Shown: positions 38,286 to 45,161 of the stretch, piece after piece
How the letters are laid out: each line of letters begins with the position of its first letter
Numbering within the stretch: the stretch's first letter is position 1
NCBI GenBank assembly: GCA_027450205.1
Contig: DAIDJL010000002.1
Coordinates: 269,007 to 314,167, forward strand
Direction: 5' to 3'
Source: Candidatus Parcubacteria bacterium
Lineage (GTDB): Bacteria > Patescibacteriota > Minisyncoccia > UBA6257 > 2-01-FULL-56-20
DNA length: 45,161 nucleotides
Notes under the pieces: generated by a model
Told to the model about the DNA's origin: nothing
What the model saw: only the letters and a program-made list of their open reading frames with translations
Databases searched by the model: none
Position numbers and translations under genes: made by a program

Positions 38286-39069
38286 GCGCAAGCGGAAACG
38301 GGGACTCATCGCGCAGCCGCGCGATCTCAACCTGCTGCGCGAACTCGCGCTCATGCGCGTTGCGGACGCCAAACAGTTGGCCCTGGCCGCCGGGTTCCAT
38401 TCGACGACAAGGATCAACACGCGACTTCTCGCCTTGTATCGCGCCGGACTCCTGCGGCGATTTTTCATCGGCTCCGGCGGCGGACGCAAAGCGCTCTACG
38501 CCATTGCGCCGAAGGGCGCGCAGTTGGTCCACGTTCCGTGCCGGGGACCCCGTAGGCGTCAGGACGAGATGCTCGTCGCGGACTTCTTCGTGCTACACCA
38601 GCTCGCCGTCAACGAGGTGTACTGCGCATTGAAATTCGACGGGGTGCCGATTCCCGGCGTTCAGTTCGTGCAGTGGCTCTTCTTCCATGTGCCGCTCGTG
38701 CCGGGACTTCCGCTCATTCCCGACGGATACCTCGAATGGAAAACCCCCTCCGGGATCGACTCCGCATTCGTCGAAGTGGACCTCGGCCACGAGGCGCTCG
38801 CGGTCTGGAGAGAGAAGGCGAAGCACTACCTCCAACTCGCGCTTTCCGGCGAGTTCGAGCGCCAGTTCAAGCAACCCCGATTCCGCGTCCTCGTCCTCGC
38901 GAACTCGGAGCGCCGGATGCAGTCGATCCGCGCGACCGTCGCCAGTGTGACCCAAAAGATCTTCTGGTTCGCCACGCAGGGCGTCGTGCGGGACGAGAAA
39001 TTCTTCGCTCCGGTATGGCTCCGCCCCGCCGAGCGCGACTGCCAACAGCTCTTCAAGGAACCACGATGA
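38272..39069 (+). CDS. Replication-relaxation family protein
   Basis: A 265-residue protein with an N-terminal winged helix ('RDLNLLRELALMRVADAKQL', 'RLLALYRAGLLRRFFIGSGG') and a C-terminal domain with 'LIPDGYLEW', 'AFVEVDLGHEAL' and 'WREKAKHYLQLA', a pattern like the replication-relaxation family (nuclease-like D...E-x-D spacing) found next to coupling ATPases on plasmids and integrative elements. It overlaps the T4CP gene by 14 bases and the next gene by 4. It probably acts in element replication or nicking; whether it replaces a classical relaxase is unknown. Confidence 0.78.
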   Translation: MTGTERKRKRGLIAQPRDLNLLRELALMRVADAKQLALAAGFHSTTRINTRLLALYRAGLLRRFFIGSGGGRKALYAIAPKGAQLVHVPCRGPRRRQDEMLVADFFVLHQLAVNEVYCALKFDGVPIPGVQFVQWLFFHVPLVPGLPLIPDGYLEWKTPSGIDSAFVEVDLGHEALAVWREKAKHYLQLALSGEFERQFKQPRFRVLVLANSERRMQSIRATVASVTQKIFWFATQGVVRDEKFFAPVWLRPAERDCQQLFKEPR

Positions 39070-39473
39070 AATACTGCTACCACTGCGGAAAGATGACGGC
39101 GGGTGACCCGGCCTTCTGCGGCACCTGCGGGCGGACCTACGATGTCCGACTCTGTCCGCGCCTCCACCCAAACCCGCGCGGTGCGGCCGTCTGCTCGAAA
39201 TGCGGCAGCCGGGAGCTCTCGACGCCGCAACCGAAGATTCCCATGTCCCTCCGGCTGCTCGCGCTTCTCGCGCGCCTGGGGGCGGGACTCGTCCTCTTCT
39301 ATCTCACGCTCGCACTCATTATCGATGCCGTCCGTTCTCCCCAGGTGCAGCAGACGTTCATCGCCGTCGGAATGCTTCTCTCGATCCTCTGGTGGATGTG
39401 GAGCAAACTCCCCGACTGGCTCCAGGAAGGGATCCGGTCCTTCTGGACGAGGAGGCATGACGATGCCGAGTGA
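39066..39473 (+). CDS. Zinc-ribbon membrane protein
   Basis: A 135-residue protein started at ATG 39066 (ATGA overlap with the previous stop). It begins with two zinc ribbons, C-x2-C pairs in 'YCYHCGK' with 'FCGTCGR', and 'LCPRLHP' with 'VCSKCGS', then has two membrane helices (about 62-82 and 90-108) and a charged tail. Zinc-ribbon membrane proteins of this kind are frequent but functionally unassigned. The tight overlaps place it in one operon with the coupling ATPase and replication-relaxation genes. Confidence 0.75.
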   Translation: MKYCYHCGKMTAGDPAFCGTCGRTYDVRLCPRLHPNPRGAAVCSKCGSRELSTPQPKIPMSLRLLALLARLGAGLVLFYLTLALIIDAVRSPQVQQTFIAVGMLLSILWWMWSKLPDWLQEGIRSFWTRRHDDAE

Positions 39474-39786
39474 CGGAAGCAACGGAGAGGCACGCATGTC
39501 GGGTTTCGGGAATGCAGAGAAGCCTTTGGAATTCCAAGGCTTTCCGTCGGAATCCCTCGGGCAGAGCTACCCGTACCGAGACCCGCACCCTGACGACGCC
39601 CTGGGAGAGCCGCTGTCGATCCGCGAAGTGGCGGAGGTGATCGGCTGCTCCGACTGGACGGTGCGCCACCGTTACCTTCCACAGGGGCTCCCGCACTTCC
39701 GCTCGGGTCCGGCAGGCAAGTTCGTCTTCTACCGCAAGCAAGTCGTCGCATGGATTCTTCAACAACAACGGAAAGGAGGGAAATAA
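39463..39786 (+). CDS. Excisionase-like helix-turn-helix protein
   Basis: A 107-residue protein. ATG 39463 is chosen because an AGGAGG stands 7 bases upstream; it overlaps the previous gene by 11 bases. The C-terminal part ('PLSIREVAEVIGCSDWTVRH', 'GPAGKFVFYRKQVVAWILQQ') is a MerR/excisionase-type winged helix with the typical 'aromatic-x-(R/K)-x-x-(V/L)' ending. Such proteins set the direction of integrase reactions. It sits 2 bases before the tyrosine integrase gene, which supports an Xis role. Confidence 0.8.
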   Translation: MPSDGSNGEARMSGFGNAEKPLEFQGFPSESLGQSYPYRDPHPDDALGEPLSIREVAEVIGCSDWTVRHRYLPQGLPHFRSGPAGKFVFYRKQVVAWILQQQRKGGK

Positions 39787-39788
39787 CC

Positions 39789-40895
39789 ATGTCGCTCGTA
39801 AAGCGTGGCAACGTCTGGTGGGACTACGTCTGGAGGGACGGCGTCCGCCACGCGAAATCCACGGGCACCGGAAATCGCCGCAGGGCGGAAATCATCGCAC
39901 GGCAGTTCCGTGACGAACTGAATGACATTCGCCATCGGGTGCCGCAACGGAATCCCGATATGACGGTCGGTGCGCTCGCCGCCCGCTTCATCGCCGACGG
40001 CATGGCGAAACCCCATGCCCTCGATCGCCTCAACCACCTTCTGCCGTTCTTCGCAGACCTTCGGGTGTGCGACATCACGCCCGCTCGGGTCCGGGAGTAC
40101 CGACAGGAACGCCACCGCGAGAAAGCGATCAAGGAAGCGACCGTGAACCGCGATCTCTCCGTCCTCCGCCGCCTGCTCTATTGGGCGGTCGAAGAAGGGC
40201 TGCTCGCGGTGAATCCTTTGACCCGACTCCATATGGAACGCGAGCGCCGCGTGAAGCGCCCCGTGATGAGCCTCCGAGAAGAGCGGCTGCTCGTTGCCAT
40301 GGCGCCGGAGCATCTGCGCCGGATCATCCGCTGCGCGCTCGATACCGGGATGCGGCGGGGAGAGATCTTGGGCGAGCGATGGGAGGACATCGATTTCGAC
40401 AATCGCATCCTCCATGTGACCCGCAGCAAGACACCCGAAGGCGAAGCACGGGACATTCCGCTCACGAGCGCCCTTTACGAAACGCTCCTCGCCATCCGGC
40501 GCGATCAGGGACCGGTGTTCACGTACCAGGGCGACGCGATCAAGATCGTGAAGACCGCGTGGGCATCGAGCCTCCGCCGCGCAGGATTGCGTCACTTTCG
40601 GTTCCACGACCTCCGGCACACGGCGAACACCCGCATGATGCTCGCGGGTGTGCTCCAGGAAGTGCGCCGAGAAATCCTCGGCCACACGTCGCGGCGGTCG
40701 CGCGACATGAACGACCGCTATATCCAGATCGAGCTTCCGGAGAAGCGCGATGCGATCCGGAAACTCGAAGCCTGGCTTGCGAGCCAAGCGGCAGCGCTCG
40801 GCGCGGAAGCGGCGCAGCAGCAGGGAGCGCAGCCACCAACCACAACCACCCAGCCCGAAAAGGAAGTACCCGATGAAAAATCCAACGACCAATGA
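39789..40895 (+). CDS. Tyrosine-type integrase
   Basis: A 368-residue phage-type integrase started at ATG 39789, with GGAGGG upstream. An N-terminal arm-binding domain ('GNVWWDYVWRDGVRHAKSTG') is followed by a SAM-like core-binding domain (about 55-150) and the catalytic domain with Arg189 ('DTGMRRGEI'), Lys214 ('RSKTPEGEARDIPL'), His273 and Arg276 ('HDLRHT'), His299 ('LGHTS') and Tyr311 ('DRYIQIE'). All residues are intact. It is the second recombinase of the element, of a different chemistry from the serine recombinase, and is paired with the excisionase-like gene. Confidence 0.93.
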   Translation: MSLVKRGNVWWDYVWRDGVRHAKSTGTGNRRRAEIIARQFRDELNDIRHRVPQRNPDMTVGALAARFIADGMAKPHALDRLNHLLPFFADLRVCDITPARVREYRQERHREKAIKEATVNRDLSVLRRLLYWAVEEGLLAVNPLTRLHMERERRVKRPVMSLREERLLVAMAPEHLRRIIRCALDTGMRRGEILGERWEDIDFDNRILHVTRSKTPEGEARDIPLTSALYETLLAIRRDQGPVFTYQGDAIKIVKTAWASSLRRAGLRHFRFHDLRHTANTRMMLAGVLQEVRREILGHTSRRSRDMNDRYIQIELPEKRDAIRKLEAWLASQAAALGAEAAQQQGAQPPTTTTQPEKEVPDEKSNDQ

Positions 40896-41082
40896 CCTCG
40901 ACCCAGCGGTCCGCAAACGGATCCTCGAACGCGTGAGGGAGATCAACCACCGGCTCCTCGTGCGCCTCGAGGCCGTCGCCATCGACCTCAACCACGATCG
41001 ACATCTCGCCGCGCTCGGCGGCATTGATGGCATCGAGCGCGAGATCGGCGAGATGCGCAGTTTCCTGCTTCTGCTTCCATAG
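40873..41082 (+). CDS. Small helical protein of 69 residues
   Basis: Started at ATG 40873, with AGGAAG a few bases upstream. It overlaps the integrase end by 23 bases. The protein is a charged helix-rich peptide ('RKRILERVREINHRLLVRLE') with a hydrophobic end ('FLLLLP'). No family is recognised. It is part of the integrase operon by overlap. Confidence 0.55.
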   Translation: MKNPTTNDLDPAVRKRILERVREINHRLLVRLEAVAIDLNHDRHLAALGGIDGIEREIGEMRSFLLLLP

Positions 41083-41133
41083 CAGGCGCCCACGCACTTT
41101 CACAACAGAACCCATACCGCACAAGGAGGCGAT

Positions 41134-41328
41134 ATGACCCCACAGAAACCATCACCAGAACCGCCCCCGGGCCGCAAGCCCTGGATCAAGAAGACCACGG
41201 CCGAGGTGGTCCTCGAGCAGATCGCCAAGCAAGAACGGATCGTCGGCGACCTGCGCGAGGAACTCGCCCACGAAGAGCGCGAGCTTGCCAAACTGCAGCA
41301 GGTCCGCAAGGTGCTCGAAACGCAGTAA
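41134..41328 (+). CDS. Small coiled-coil protein of 64 residues
   Basis: A 64-residue protein with a perfect AAGGAGG site before ATG 41134. After a Pro-rich start it is a single predicted coiled coil ('EQIAKQERIVGDLREELAHE', 'ERELAKLQQV'). It is followed by a strong terminator, so expression of the downstream operon is separated. Function is unknown; oligomerisation or binding to the next gene's coiled coil is possible. Confidence 0.65.
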   Translation: MTPQKPSPEPPPGRKPWIKKTTAEVVLEQIAKQERIVGDLREELAHEERELAKLQQVRKVLETQ

Positions 41329-41332
41329 CCAC

Positions 41333-41368
41333 CGGGGAGTTGTCGCACAGCGACCGCTCCCCGTTTTT
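41333..41368 (+). terminator. Strong two-step terminator
   Basis: CGGGGAG (41333-41339) and CTCCCCG (41357-41363) enclose a second stem GTCGC-ACA-GCGAC and are followed by TTTTT. The outer arms match those of terminators in the chromosomal part. Confidence 0.85.
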
Positions 41369-41391
41369 CATGCCGAAAAGGAGGCATCGCT

Positions 41392-42573
41392 ATGACAACG
41401 AAGGTATTGCATCGGGATCGCGCATCCGGGAAGCCGTATCGCCTCGAATCCCGCGCGTTCTATCTCGGCGCGCACGACATCGACCCCGAACCCGTGATGC
41501 AGGAAATCGAGGCGAAGATGGTGCAGGAATTCGCGGACGAACGCGAGGAGCTGCTGCGCATGCTCCGTGAGTTCGAAGCGAAAAAGGAACAGGTGCGCCG
41601 CGAGCGGCCGGAAGCAGAAACCGTGTGGACGCGCGTGAAGAAGGACCTTGGCGACACGCCGCCTCCCTCTCTCCACGCCCTCCTCATGGTTCTCTTCGCA
41701 TGCTCAGCGCTCGCCATCGACACGCTGTTTCTCTCGCCGTCTATGGATATCTTGAACGTGGCGCTCCCGGTGCTTCAGATGCTCGCCGCCGCCGGAGTCG
41801 CCATGCTCTGCACCGCATGGTTCGAATTCTCCGGGGTGCTCTATCTCCGTGCCGGAAAGAATTTCGCCCAACGCGTCATCGCCGTCACCGCCGCCGGCAT
41901 CGGCGCATGCTGCCTCATCGCATGGGGACTCCTCAGGGGATTCGAGCTGAAATTCGCGGCGGCGCTTGCGGGCAATCCGTTGGGCGAGTTCCTCGGCGCG
42001 CACCCGGTCCTCGCCGCGATCTTCTTCATTTTTGTGACGCTCGGGACGCCAATTATCGGCGCGATGGCGCTCCTCAATGCCTGGAATGAGGCGTCGCAGG
42101 CCTTCCTCTGGCGCACCGTGCGGAAGCGTTTCGAACACCTTCGGACGGCGGAAGTGGAGGTCGCGCGGAAGGTCCAATCCGCTTCCGAAGCGCTCGATCA
42201 TTTCGACCGGCGGAAGGAAGCCGTCTGTCGCGAAGCGAAGGCCGTTTTCAACCAGTATTACGCGCGGGGTCGCCAGACCGGCGCGCGGAAAGAGACGCTC
42301 GCGTCTGTCGTGCGCAAGAGCGCCCTCGGGGGCATGTGCGCCGTGCCGCTCGCGTTTCTCGCACCCTTCGCCTTCGTGCCCGCACTTGTCGCCCTTCCCT
42401 TGACCGTGGGCATCGGCCTCTTCACGTATTTCAACCATCGCCGCCACCACCCGGACCACGACCGCTATTTGGCGCAAGAGAACACACGCTTTGCCGTCAT
42501 CCCGGATGCCCCGCGCGCCGAGCACCTTCCCACGCCCACACCACGCTTGCTTTCGAAAGGAGACCCTGAATGA
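41392..42573 (+). CDS. Multi-helix membrane protein with cytoplasmic coiled coils, unknown function
   Basis: A 393-residue protein with AAGGAGG 7 bases before ATG 41392. Its N-terminal cytoplasmic region has a coiled coil (about residues 35-70). Four helices follow (about 95-235), then a second charged helical stretch ('FEHLRTAEVEVARKVQSASE') and one or two more helices near 310-345. The last base group overlaps the next gene as ATGA. No known family is recognised. With the VWA lipoprotein and a small membrane protein it forms a three-gene membrane operon within the element. Confidence 0.7.
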   Translation: MTTKVLHRDRASGKPYRLESRAFYLGAHDIDPEPVMQEIEAKMVQEFADEREELLRMLREFEAKKEQVRRERPEAETVWTRVKKDLGDTPPPSLHALLMVLFACSALAIDTLFLSPSMDILNVALPVLQMLAAAGVAMLCTAWFEFSGVLYLRAGKNFAQRVIAVTAAGIGACCLIAWGLLRGFELKFAAALAGNPLGEFLGAHPVLAAIFFIFVTLGTPIIGAMALLNAWNEASQAFLWRTVRKRFEHLRTAEVEVARKVQSASEALDHFDRRKEAVCREAKAVFNQYYARGRQTGARKETLASVVRKSALGGMCAVPLAFLAPFAFVPALVALPLTVGIGLFTYFNHRRHHPDHDRYLAQENTRFAVIPDAPRAEHLPTPTPRLLSKGDPE

Positions 42574-43307
42574 TCTCGCCTCGCATCTTCGCGCTCGCAG
42601 CATTGACCCTGTTCGCTGGTTGTTCGCACCGGGTTCCAACCGTCACCGTCGATCTCCTCGACACGAGCTTGAGCATCACCCCGCGCGCCGAGCACGCCGC
42701 AGAGAATGCCATTTTCGGCCAAATTGCTCACATGGGGCGCGGCGACCGCCTGATCCTCATCCCGATCACCGGTGACGCCGAAAACGACGCGGGGGGCAGA
42801 ATTCTGCGCCTCACGGCGCCCATTGAGCGCCAAGCCTACGACAACGACCTGCGGCGGTTCCAAGCGGACGCGAAGAAGCAATATGCCGCCTGGCTTACCT
42901 CCCTCGATCCGCACCAGATGCGGACGGATATCCTGGGCACGCTCGATGTCGCCGGGCAAGAACTCGCGACAGTGTCCAAGGATTCGAATCGCCGCCTCAT
43001 CATTCTCAGTGATTTTCTCGAGGACGATCCTTCATATCGTTTCGTCTCCACACGCCGTCTCGTGAATGCCTCGCGCGCCCGTGCGCTCGCCATTGGCCTG
43101 CGGATGGAGCGGCGGTTCGCACTGCCCGGAGTTCCCGTGTGTCTCGGGCGCTTGGAATCGAACGACTTTGCGGCGCTCTCGCCGGAGCGGAAGGAAGCGG
43201 TGCAGGCATTTTGGGCTGAATACCTGAGCAACCGGGGGGCCGCCCCTGCACTGCGCTTCGACGGCACTGGAATGCTCGAAGGAGTCGCAGGATGTACGGC
43301 GAGATAA
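42570..43307 (+). CDS. Exported lipoprotein with VWA-like (MIDAS) domain
   Basis: A 245-residue protein with a lipobox (LFAGC, Cys18) and then a strand ending 'VDLLDTSLS', i.e. the D-x-S-x-S metal-ion-dependent adhesion site at Asp31, Ser33 and Ser35. 'RDRLILIPIT'-like and 'RLIILSDFLEDD' supply further strands and a later acidic residue of the fold. VWA domains bind partner proteins through a metal ion. The ATG overlaps the preceding stop (ATGA). As a surface or periplasmic partner of the membrane protein it could take part in contact or transport; specific function is unknown. Confidence 0.75.
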   Translation: MISPRIFALAALTLFAGCSHRVPTVTVDLLDTSLSITPRAEHAAENAIFGQIAHMGRGDRLILIPITGDAENDAGGRILRLTAPIERQAYDNDLRRFQADAKKQYAAWLTSLDPHQMRTDILGTLDVAGQELATVSKDSNRRLIILSDFLEDDPSYRFVSTRRLVNASRARALAIGLRMERRFALPGVPVCLGRLESNDFAALSPERKEAVQAFWAEYLSNRGAAPALRFDGTGMLEGVAGCTAR

Positions 43308-43350
43308 CCGACATCGCCACGCACCGGCGTAGCAGAAAGGGGGTGCAGCC

Positions 43351-43650
43351 GTGATCGAAAGCAGGCTGTTTTCCGCATGGGATGGCCTCGTGGGATCGGT
43401 GGCTTTGATTGCGATCATCGTGCTCGCGCTCTCCGTCATGGTGAGGTTCGTGAAGTTGGGCGACGTTCTGCGGCACCTCGGCGTGATCCTGGTCGGCGCG
43501 ATCCTCCTCGTCATGCTGCCTGCAATCATCGCGTCCCTCTGGACCTCCATGACCCTCACCCAGCACCTCGGCATAATCTTCTTGGGCGTTATGATGCTGC
43601 TTCTTTTCGGGACCTCGCGTCGACGGCCGTCCCATGGGCGGCGGAGGTAG
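43351..43650 (+). CDS. Small membrane protein, two to three helices
   Basis: A 99-residue protein started at GTG 43351, with AAAGGGGG about 6 bases upstream. It consists of hydrophobic helices ('VALIAIIVLALSVMV', 'HLGVILVGAILLVMLPAIIA', 'LGIIFLGVMMLLLFG') and ends in a basic tail ('RRRPSHGRRR'). No family is recognised. It is the last gene of the membrane operon, 43 bases after the VWA lipoprotein gene. Confidence 0.6.
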   Translation: MIESRLFSAWDGLVGSVALIAIIVLALSVMVRFVKLGDVLRHLGVILVGAILLVMLPAIIASLWTSMTLTQHLGIIFLGVMMLLLFGTSRRRPSHGRRR

Positions 43651-43666
43651 GTCCATTGCACGTTTC

Positions 43667-43695
43667 TTTACATAAGCGCCTCATTTTCCTATACT
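43667..43695 (+). promoter_or_regulatory. hsdR promoter
   Basis: TTTACA (43667-43672) and TATACT (43690-43695) are 17 bases apart, and the ATG is at 43719. The restriction gene can therefore be expressed separately from the membrane operon. Confidence 0.7.
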
Positions 43696-43718
43696 TCTGA
43701 TGACTCACGCAGAGCATT

Positions 43719-45161
43719 ATGCCACCAGCGACCCCTTCCAACTCCGAGTGGCTTACGCGCAAACTTCTCATTGACGGCAAGCTCAAGGCCGTCGGTTGGA
43801 GCGTGGTTCCTTTTGCCCCGAATAGACCGCTCGCATCGTACAACAAGTGCGCAATCGAGGAGTTCCCGACCGCCAATGGTCCTGCGGATTACGCGCTCTC
43901 CCTGGGCGGCCAGATCGTCGGGATCGTGGAAGCGAAGAAGCTGACGCTCGGTCCCCAGAACGTCCTCTCCCAGGCGGAGCGGTACTCGAAGGGGCTCCCG
44001 CAAGCGGCATTGCAGGCAGGCGAATTCGGCGTGCCGCTGCTGTACTCGACGAATGGTGAAGTCATCTGGCATCACGACGTACGTGATCCGTCCAATCGTT
44101 CGCGCCAGATCGCAAATTTCCATACCCCCGAGGCCGTCGCCGAGATCATCCACTTTGACTTCAATGCCGCACTCGCGCGATTGAAGGCGATTCCGAACAA
44201 ACAGGCAAAGCTCCGTCCCTACCAAATCGAGGCCAACGACGCGATTGAGCAGGCCATCGCTGCCCGCAAGCGTGCCATGCTGGTCGCCATGGCGACCGGG
44301 ACCGGCAAGACCTTCACGATGGTGAACGAAGTCTACCGCCTCATGAAATCCGGCGTCGCCCGGCGCGTGCTTTTCCTCGTGGATCGCCGGGCGCTCGCGG
44401 CGCAAGCAGTCCGGGCATTTGGCTCGTTTGATGCAGATCAGGGCCTCAAATTCGACAAAGTGTACGAGGTCTACAGCCAGCGTTTCCAGAAGGAAGACTT
44501 CGGAGAGGAGGAAAAATTCGATCCCAAGGTACTCCCGAAGTCGTATCTCGAAGCACCGAAGCAAGGCAGCGCTTTCGTCTACGTTTCAACCATTCAGCGC
44601 ATGACGATCAACCTCTTCGGTCGCGAAGCCGCGATGCACGATGAAGACGCGATTGACGAGGACGCGGAAAAGCTCAGCATCCCGATCAATGCCTTCGATC
44701 TCATCATCGCCGACGAGTGCCACCGCGGATACACCTCCTCCGAAGTCGCCATCTGGCGCAAGACGCTCGACCATTTCGAAGCGATCAAGATTGGCCTCAC
44801 CGCCACTCCCGCTGCCCACACCACAGCCTTTTTCCGCGACACTGTGTATCGCTACGAATACGAGCGTGCCGTGCGCGAGGGTTTTCTCGTTGATTACGAT
44901 GTTGTAAGGGTCCGCTCCAACGTGCGAATGAATGGCGTCTTCCTCCAGGAAGGCGAAGAGGTCGGCCTCATCGATCCGGGTACCGGATCAACCAAGATGG
45001 ACAACCTCGAAGACGAGCGTACCTTCGATGCCGCCACCATCGAGCGCGAGATCACCGCGCCGGACTCGAATCGCAAGATTCTCGAAGAGATCAAAGCGTA
45101 TGCCACGGAGCATGAGCAAACGTACGGCCGCTTCCCGAAGACGCTCATCTTCGCCGCGAAC
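43719..45161 (+). CDS. hsdR: Type I restriction endonuclease subunit R (3' end outside window)
   Basis: The first 481 codons of an HsdR-type protein, open to the last base. The N-terminal nuclease domain has a PD-(D/E)xK core: Asp57 in 'GPADYAL' and Glu71-x-Lys73 in 'IVEAKK'. The helicase part has Walker A 'MATGTGKT' (191-198), motif II DECH (332-335) and 'GLTATP' as motif III. Type I R subunits translocate DNA and cut it far from the recognition site. The expected HsdM and HsdS genes are not in the window and may follow. The gene lies inside the mobile element and could protect it or the host. Confidence 0.93.
   Translation, partial: MPPATPSNSEWLTRKLLIDGKLKAVGWSVVPFAPNRPLASYNKCAIEEFPTANGPADYALSLGGQIVGIVEAKKLTLGPQNVLSQAERYSKGLPQAALQAGEFGVPLLYSTNGEVIWHHDVRDPSNRSRQIANFHTPEAVAEIIHFDFNAALARLKAIPNKQAKLRPYQIEANDAIEQAIAARKRAMLVAMATGTGKTFTMVNEVYRLMKSGVARRVLFLVDRRALAAQAVRAFGSFDADQGLKFDKVYEVYSQRFQKEDFGEEEKFDPKVLPKSYLEAPKQGSAFVYVSTIQRMTINLFGREAAMHDEDAIDEDAEKLSIPINAFDLIIADECHRGYTSSEVAIWRKTLDHFEAIKIGLTATPAAHTTAFFRDTVYRYEYERAVREGFLVDYDVVRVRSNVRMNGVFLQEGEEVGLIDPGTGSTKMDNLEDERTFDAATIEREITAPDSNRKILEEIKAYATEHEQTYGRFPKTLIFAAN

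Overview
The window reads as part of a small-genome Patescibacteria (Candidate Phyla Radiation) chromosome, most likely Parcubacteria-like. The grounds are a tandem run of small two-helix VirB2/TrbC-like pilin genes, a large peptidoglycan-binding surface protein built of repeated beta domains, a RodZ-like HTH/membrane protein, an ORF6N remnant, and housekeeping genes scattered singly. TGA acts as a normal stop throughout, so this is not a code-25 lineage. The lineage call is inference; no rRNA is present.

Left part (1-34.1 kb, chromosomal): the end of gyrA and a membrane-anchored solute-binding protein; six tandem pilin-like genes (2.3-5.9 kb), one fused to a lysozyme-like domain, with one other envelope protein among them; a minus-strand island of three envelope proteins including an SPFH/band-7 protein (6.0-8.9 kb); two uncharacterised soluble proteins; tRNA-Leu and a Xer-type recombinase; an RNA-metabolism run rpsO - NYN nuclease - pnp; recA, a RodZ-like protein and ftsK on the minus strand; a HAD phosphatase, a YkuK-like protein, a DnaQ-like exonuclease, a cysteine desulfurase, an HtrA protease, clpB with an overlapping membrane protein, and a winged-helix regulator whose promoter and coding region share an unusual repeat. 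A probable small RNA, the 1148-residue surface protein, an HU protein, an ORF6N remnant and a small membrane protein follow.

Right part (about 34.1-45.2 kb, accessory): an integrated mobilisable or conjugative element abutting tRNA-Arg(GCG). A large serine recombinase reads into the tRNA gene so that its last codons lie antisense to it. Beyond it come an orphan adenine methylase, a VirD4/TraD-like coupling ATPase, a replication-relaxation protein, a zinc-ribbon membrane protein, an excisionase-like protein, a tyrosine integrase, a run of unrecognised membrane/coiled-coil/VWA-lipoprotein genes, and the first 481 codons of a type I restriction subunit (HsdR). To the eye this part is richer in G+C.

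The two parts differ in how genes start. Many chromosomal genes have a -10 hexamer 6-8 bases before the start codon and no Shine-Dalgarno sequence, which predicts leaderless mRNAs. Many element genes, and the minus-strand envelope island, have strong AGGAGG-type sites. All calls come from reading the sequence; no database search was run.
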